DNA of 64,000 bases. It comes from GCA-2684655 sp045105235. GTDB taxonomy: Bacteria; Planctomycetota; UBA1135; UBA2386. The notes beneath the pieces were generated by a model, which saw nothing but the letters and a program-made list of their open reading frames with translations, did not search any database and had not been told where the DNA came from. This document shows, piece after piece, positions 59,661 through 64,000 of the stretch. A program made the translations under genes and the position numbers. Every line of letters starts with the position of its first letter. The first letter of the stretch is position 1. The DNA lies in contig JBGCDH010000076.1 of assembly GCA_045105235.1 (NCBI GenBank), forward strand, positions 23,262-87,261, in the 5' to 3' direction.

Positions 59661-60077
59661 ATGCCCTTCGTCGTCGGATTCGCGATCGCCCTTGTCATCC
59701 AAACCGCTCTCTCGACGGCTCTTCTGTTCAAGTGCTCGACGTTCCGTGAGCGCATCCTCGCGGTGCGGCTCAGCGCCTTCGTCTTGGCGTTCGAACTCGT
59801 CGTGCTGGCGGTGCTTGGCACGATCGAAACCAACGGCCTACGGCAGTTGGCCGCGTCCGGCGCCGATGCAAAAGCAACGGCGCCAGCGCTTTTGGAGCTG
59901 GCCCTGATGGATCGCTGGTTCTTCCCGCTGCTGCTCGGCATCGCCGCGCTCTTTCTCGTCCAGCTTGGCATTCTGCTCGGCGACTTGCGCCGGTTCGTGT
60001 TTACGCAGGAGAGCGATCTCGCAACCCGCGACCAGATCGCGCTGGCCCGCGCCAACGCGGCAGACTCCTCGCCGTAG
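59661..60077 (+). CDS. Small integral membrane protein, unknown function
   Basis: 138 residues with three membrane helices (VGFAIALVIQTALSTALLF; LSAFVLAFELVVLAVLGTIE; WFFPLLLGIAALFLVQLGIL). No family recognised. ATG 59661 follows the divergent histidine kinase by 126 bases; the frame continues upstream over the kinase gene but is not coding-like there. Confidence 0.6.
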   Translation: MPFVVGFAIALVIQTALSTALLFKCSTFRERILAVRLSAFVLAFELVVLAVLGTIETNGLRQLAASGADAKATAPALLELALMDRWFFPLLLGIAALFLVQLGILLGDLRRFVFTQESDLATRDQIALARANAADSSP

Positions 60078-60199
60078 CGCCGAGAAGCCGTCCTGCCGAG
60101 GAGCAGCAACGCCGCGACGGGCGTCTTCGTGCCCGCAGAATGCCCCCGATATCGGATGCTATACACTCGCCGCGCCGCGATGCCCCAGCGGCGCAGTTT

Positions 60200-62389
60200 C
60201 TACGGCAGCGTTTCCCACAGGAACGACCACGACAGCGCGCTCAAGAACGCGGCCTGCTTGTTGTCCGCGGCGCCACCGTGGCCGCCCTCGATGTTTTCGT
60301 AGTAGAGCACGTCGTGGCCCTGCTCCATCATGCGCGCCATCATCTTGCGCGCGTGGCCAGGATGAACGCGATCGTCGCGCGTCGAGGTCGTGAACAGCAC
60401 CTTGGGGTAGGTCACGTCTTTGGCGACGTTGTGGTAGGGCGAGAAGCGGCGCAGCCACTCGGCTTCGGCGGGCACGTCAGGGTCGCCGTATTCTCCCATC
60501 CACGACGCGCCGGCCAGCAGCTTGTGGTAGCGCAGCATGTCGAGCAGCGGTACCTGGCAGACGACCGACCGGAACAGGTCTGGATACATGACCGTCATGT
60601 TGCCCATCAGCAAACCGCCGTTGCTGCCGCCCTGGATGCCGAGGTGGCGCGGCGACGTGATCTGCGCGTCGATCAGCGAACGGGCCACGGCGGCAAAGTC
60701 CTCATAGGCTTTGTTGCGGTTCTGCTTGAGCGCCGCCTGGTGCCAGCGCGGGCCAAACTCACCGCCGCCGCGGATGTTGGCGACCACGTAGACGCCGCCT
60801 TCTTCGAGCCAGCATGAGCCCACCGTGGCGCTGTAGCCGGGCGTCAGCGAGACTTCAAAGCCGCCGTAGCCGTAGAGCAGCGTCGGGTTGCTGCCGTCTC
60901 GCTGCAGCGAGTCCTTCATGACCAGGAAGTACGGCACGCGGGTGCCGTCCTTGCTGACCGCCTCGCGCTGTTCGACGACCAGGCCCTTGCTGTCGAAAAA
61001 CGCCGGCAGGCTTTTGCACTTCTTGGGCGCGCCGTCGCCGATGGCGCCGCGCCACAGGCTGGTCGGCGTCAGGTAGTCGGTGATCGTTAGCCAGTAGTCG
61101 TCCGACTTTTCTTCGTCGATGGGACTGGCCGAGATCGTGCCAAACTTCGGCAGGCCGGGCAGCTCTTCGCTCGTCCAGGTAGTCTTGCCGCCGGCATCCG
61201 TCGTGGGCGTGGCGGTGTGCACGACGTTGCGCACGTTGTCGAGCACGTTGACGAGCAGGTGGTTTTTGGTGCCGGACCAGCCGGCGAGCGAACTGCGCTC
61301 GGTCGGCTCAAACAGCACGTGCAGGTCGCGTTCGCCAGCGAGGTAGCGGTCGAGGTTGGTCACGAGCAGCGAACCGGCGGCATACTCTTCGCCGCCGACC
61401 AGCCAGTTTTCGCGCAGCTCGAGCAGCAGCCACTGGCGGTGCGTGCTGGCGTTGGCGCTGTCCTGCTTGTCGATGCGCTGCCACTCGCCGCCGCGCAGCA
61501 CGCTCATGCGGTTGGTGTAAAACGTCAGACCTTCGAACAAGAAGTCGTTCTCAAAGCCTTTGGTCAGGTCGCGGTAGGCAAACGTGTAGACGTCCTCCTT
61601 GCGGCCTTCGGCGACTTTCTTGGCCTCGCTGAGCTTGGTGCCGCGCTGCCAGCGCTTGACGACGCGCGGGTAGCCCGACTCGGTCATCGAGCCGCCCTCT
61701 TCGCCGTCGCCAAAGTCGGTGCCGACGTAGAGTGCGTCGCGGTCGGCCCAGGCCATCTGCGACTTGGCTTCCGGCAGGTAGAAGCCGCCTTCGTCGGGTT
61801 CGACAAAGCGCTTCTTTATCGGGTCGAACTCGCGCACGACGCTGGCGTCGGCGCCGCCGCGCGACAGCGACAGCAGGCAGCGGTCGTAGGAAGGAGTCAG
61901 CCAGGTCGAGCCCTTCCAGACCCAGTTTTCGCCTTCCGCTTTGCCGAGGGCGTCGAGGTCGAGAACGGTTTCCCACTTGGGCTCGTCCTTTTGGTATTCG
62001 GCCCACGTCGTGCGGCGCCAGAGGCCGCGCGGGTTGTCGGCGTCCTGCCAGACGTTGTAGTAAAACTCGCCGCGCTTGGCCGTGTAGGCGATGCGGTCGT
62101 TGGAGTCGAGAATCGACAGGATGCGGTCGCGCAGCTTGCCGAAACGTTCGCCTTGCGCGAGAGCTTTGCTGCTCGCGTCGTTGCGTGCGCGCACCCAGTC
62201 GAGCTGCTTGTCGCCGAGGACTTCCTCGAGCCAGAAATTGGGGTCGGTGGACGCGGCGGCGGCTTCTGGCTGTTGCTTGGGCATAGGCTTCGAGGTGGAC
62301 GGCTGCTGCGCTGGAAGGCCGAGGGCCGCTGTTGCGACCAGCAGCAGAACGGCCAGTAGGAACGGCTTTTCGTGCGGAACGAACATCAT
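60200..62389 (-). CDS. Prolyl oligopeptidase, S9A family, secreted
   Basis: 729 residues from the ATG at 62389. Signal peptide (FLLAVLLLVATAALGLPAQ) suggests periplasmic or outer location. Beta-propeller domain in the first half; hydrolase domain with catalytic Ser in GIQGGSNGGLLMG (~588), Asp in TRDDRVHPGHARKM (~670) and His in IEGGHGGA (~705). Length and motifs match prolyl endopeptidase (about 690-720). It cleaves short peptides after Pro. No clear functional link to neighbours. Confidence 0.94.
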   Translation of the reverse strand: MMFVPHEKPFLLAVLLLVATAALGLPAQQPSTSKPMPKQQPEAAAASTDPNFWLEEVLGDKQLDWVRARNDASSKALAQGERFGKLRDRILSILDSNDRIAYTAKRGEFYYNVWQDADNPRGLWRRTTWAEYQKDEPKWETVLDLDALGKAEGENWVWKGSTWLTPSYDRCLLSLSRGGADASVVREFDPIKKRFVEPDEGGFYLPEAKSQMAWADRDALYVGTDFGDGEEGGSMTESGYPRVVKRWQRGTKLSEAKKVAEGRKEDVYTFAYRDLTKGFENDFLFEGLTFYTNRMSVLRGGEWQRIDKQDSANASTHRQWLLLELRENWLVGGEEYAAGSLLVTNLDRYLAGERDLHVLFEPTERSSLAGWSGTKNHLLVNVLDNVRNVVHTATPTTDAGGKTTWTSEELPGLPKFGTISASPIDEEKSDDYWLTITDYLTPTSLWRGAIGDGAPKKCKSLPAFFDSKGLVVEQREAVSKDGTRVPYFLVMKDSLQRDGSNPTLLYGYGGFEVSLTPGYSATVGSCWLEEGGVYVVANIRGGGEFGPRWHQAALKQNRNKAYEDFAAVARSLIDAQITSPRHLGIQGGSNGGLLMGNMTVMYPDLFRSVVCQVPLLDMLRYHKLLAGASWMGEYGDPDVPAEAEWLRRFSPYHNVAKDVTYPKVLFTTSTRDDRVHPGHARKMMARMMEQGHDVLYYENIEGGHGGAADNKQAAFLSALSWSFLWETLP

Positions 62390-62508
62390 CGTTCGGTGAC
62401 CGTAGCGGGGTTGGGATGCGCCAGCCAGCGGTGCGGCCATGGGGGCGCTCCGGGCCGTCAGGATGTGCGTCGAACTGTCATCTCCGCTGTGCTAGGCTCG
62501 TCCCGGGC

Positions 62509-63960
62509 ATGTTGCGGACTCCAACGGACGGTAGGGCGGTGCGAGGGGCTTCGGCATGGGTCGAAGTCGATCTGGACGCCATTTCGCACAATGTTCGGGT
62601 GCTTCGCCACGGCCTTGCGCCCGGCTGCCGGCTGCTCGCCTGCGTCAAGTCCGACGGCTACGGCCACGGCATGTTTCGCGTAGCGCGCGTTGCGCTGCAG
62701 GCGGGGGCCGACGAGCTGGTGGTTGCCTCCGTCGATGAAGGTGCGGCGCTGCGCGAAGCCGGGATCACTGCGCCGATTTTGATCGGGGGGCCGGTTGGCG
62801 CGCAAGAAGCCCACGCGGTCATCCAGCACGGGTTGGTTGCCAGCCTAGGAGCCATGGAGCTCGCCGAAGCGCTCGGCCGCGCAACGCGTCGGCGGCTGCC
62901 TGTGCAAATCGAGGTCGACACCGGCATGCATCGCCACGGCGTGGCGGCAGAGGATCTCGGCGCGTTCGCCGCGTCGGTGGAGTCCCGCGGTCGTTTGGCG
63001 ATAGCCGGTGTCTACACGCATCTGGCGGCGACCGGTGCGGAGGATGTTGCAGCCCTGCGGGCGCAGTTTGAGCGCTTTGTCGCCGCCGTGGACGCGGTTC
63101 CGGCGCTGCGCGGCGTGAGGCGCCACGCGTGCCATTCGCTCGGCGCGATGATGTTGCCCGAGGCCCATCTAGATGCCGTGCGGATCGGCGGCGCGATCTA
63201 CGGCTTGGATCCGCTGGAGCAAGCTGCCGGTCGTGCGGCTCTGCCGTTTGCCGGTCTGCGCTCCGCGCTCTCGCTCAAGGCCGCCGTCGTTGGGCTGCGC
63301 AGCGCCAAGGTCGGCGATCGAGTCGGCTACGGCGGCACGTTCGTCTGCGAACGCCCGACGCGTCTGGCCCTGCTTCCGATTGGCTACGGCGATGGCCTAT
63401 GCCGAGAAGCCTGGCGGGGCGCCGAAGTGCTGGTGCGAGGCCGCCGTGCGCCGATCGTCGGCGCCATCAGCATGAACCAGACGACCATCGACGTGACCGA
63501 CTTGCCGGAGATCGTCTTTGGCGAAGAGGTCGTGCTGCTCGGCACGATGGGCTCGGAGCGGGTATCGCCGGCCGACCGGGCCGCCGCGACGGGCGCCTCG
63601 CCCTACGAAATCGTGGCGCTGCTGTCGCCGCGCTTGGACCGCTTGTTCCGTGCACCGCAATCGGTCGCGTCGCCGCCGTCGGCCGCGCAGCCGCGTTCGT
63701 CGTGGAGCGAAACCGCGAGAGTTCCCGACGGAGCGCCGATGCCGGCCGCGCCTGGCGCAACGCTTTCGGGGGCGGATCGCGGATCTGTGGATCGACGAAC
63801 AGTAGATTCCCGGCCGGTAGATTCCCGGTCGGTGGATACTCGGTCGGTGGATACTCGGTCGGTGGATACTCGGTCGGCGGATCGTCGACCATCCGGCGGT
63901 GGATCGGCCGCCTACGAACGGCTCGGCAGCGGGCGTTCGACGGGTTCGATCAAGCGCTGA
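62509..63960 (+). CDS. alr: Alanine racemase with long repetitive C-terminal tail
   Basis: 483 residues, about 100 more than usual. PLP-binding Lys in CVKSDGYGHG (~47), EVDTGMHRHG, GGAIYGLDPL, catalytic Tyr in GDRVGYGGTF (~274) and SMNQTTIDVTDL (~321), where most Alr have SMDQ. It supplies D-Ala for the peptidoglycan stem peptide, linking it to murF far upstream. Residues ~385-483 form an Arg/Ser/Pro-rich tail with a seven-unit pentapeptide repeat (VDTRS type). ATG 62509 begins 16 residues before the core; a TAGGCT -10-like element at 62493-62498 just before it would give a nearly leaderless mRNA. Confidence 0.92.
   Translation: MLRTPTDGRAVRGASAWVEVDLDAISHNVRVLRHGLAPGCRLLACVKSDGYGHGMFRVARVALQAGADELVVASVDEGAALREAGITAPILIGGPVGAQEAHAVIQHGLVASLGAMELAEALGRATRRRLPVQIEVDTGMHRHGVAAEDLGAFAASVESRGRLAIAGVYTHLAATGAEDVAALRAQFERFVAAVDAVPALRGVRRHACHSLGAMMLPEAHLDAVRIGGAIYGLDPLEQAAGRAALPFAGLRSALSLKAAVVGLRSAKVGDRVGYGGTFVCERPTRLALLPIGYGDGLCREAWRGAEVLVRGRRAPIVGAISMNQTTIDVTDLPEIVFGEEVVLLGTMGSERVSPADRAAATGASPYEIVALLSPRLDRLFRAPQSVASPPSAAQPRSSWSETARVPDGAPMPAAPGATLSGADRGSVDRRTVDSRPVDSRSVDTRSVDTRSVDTRSADRRPSGGGSAAYERLGSGRSTGSIKR
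63787..63891 (+). repeat. 15-bp tandem repeat, seven units, in the alr tail
   Basis: Units of exactly 15 bases: GTGGATCGACGAACA, GTAGATTCCCGGCCG, GTAGATTCCCGGTCG, three identical GTGGATACTCGGTCG (63832-63876) and GCGGATCGTCGACCA. Encodes VDRRT, VDSRP, VDSRS, VDTRS x3, ADRRP. Confidence 0.92.
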
Positions 63961-64000
63961 GCCTGGCACGCCGAGCTGGCAGGGTGGCCTCGTCATGCCG

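Noticed and set aside
63787..63891. CRISPR array
   Set aside because: Units are contiguous 15-mers in frame with alr, with no spacers and no cas genes.

Overview
This 64 kb window is a GC-rich bacterial chromosome segment with almost entirely housekeeping content. It most resembles Planctomycetota. The clues are a divergent ECF sigma factor / transmembrane Ser-Thr kinase pair (the ECF-STK arrangement typical of that phylum), a peptidoglycan cluster not followed by ftsQ-ftsA-ftsZ, an RNase E/G whose S1 domain is split by a long low-complexity insert, and a ribosomal super-cluster without rpmD. The phylum call is inference; no rRNA gene is present to confirm it. I see no mobile element, phage, CRISPR array or rRNA.

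Layout. (1) 1-8133: wall-precursor operon murF(partial)-mraY-ftsW-LysM protein-murG-murC-murB; murD, ddl and ftsQAZ are not in place. (2) 8297-9864: hpf, ptsN-like EIIA, ptsH. (3) 10092-15158: type IV pilus genes pilM, pilN, a pilO-like gene that seems to end in a PilP-like domain, and pilQ, closed by a strong terminator. (4) 15661-18039: RNase E/G. (5) 18162-19689: a PycTM-like membrane protein facing an unrecognised gene. (6) 19788-25099: rplU-rpmA-obgE, pilT, EF-G paralogue. (7) 25418-40317: S10-spc-alpha ribosomal super-operon, in canonical order except that rplC, rpmD and map are missing. (8) 40509-43958: dnaE on the minus strand. (9) 44095-48613: a small secreted repeat protein, an alpha-oxoamine synthase divergent from an extended SDR, an acylornithine-type carbamoyltransferase divergent from tadA. 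(10) 48692-48781 tRNA-Ser(CGA). (11) 48827-52228 ECF sigma / Ser-Thr kinase. (12) 52272-59534, all minus strand: LemA, a membrane protein, a HEAT-repeat protein, a response regulator and a histidine kinase. (13) 59661-63960: small membrane protein, S9A prolyl oligopeptidase, alanine racemase.

The genes fit together as wall growth (mur genes, mraY, ftsW, alr), translation (27 ribosomal protein genes, IF-1, SecY, Adk, RNA polymerase alpha) and surface motility (pilM to pilQ, pilT). The most unusual signals are: several unrelated tandem arrays that all have a 15-bp period, inside and outside genes; the missing rplC; the PilO-PilP-like fusion; the orphan PycTM-like protein; and the alanine racemase with a repetitive tail.
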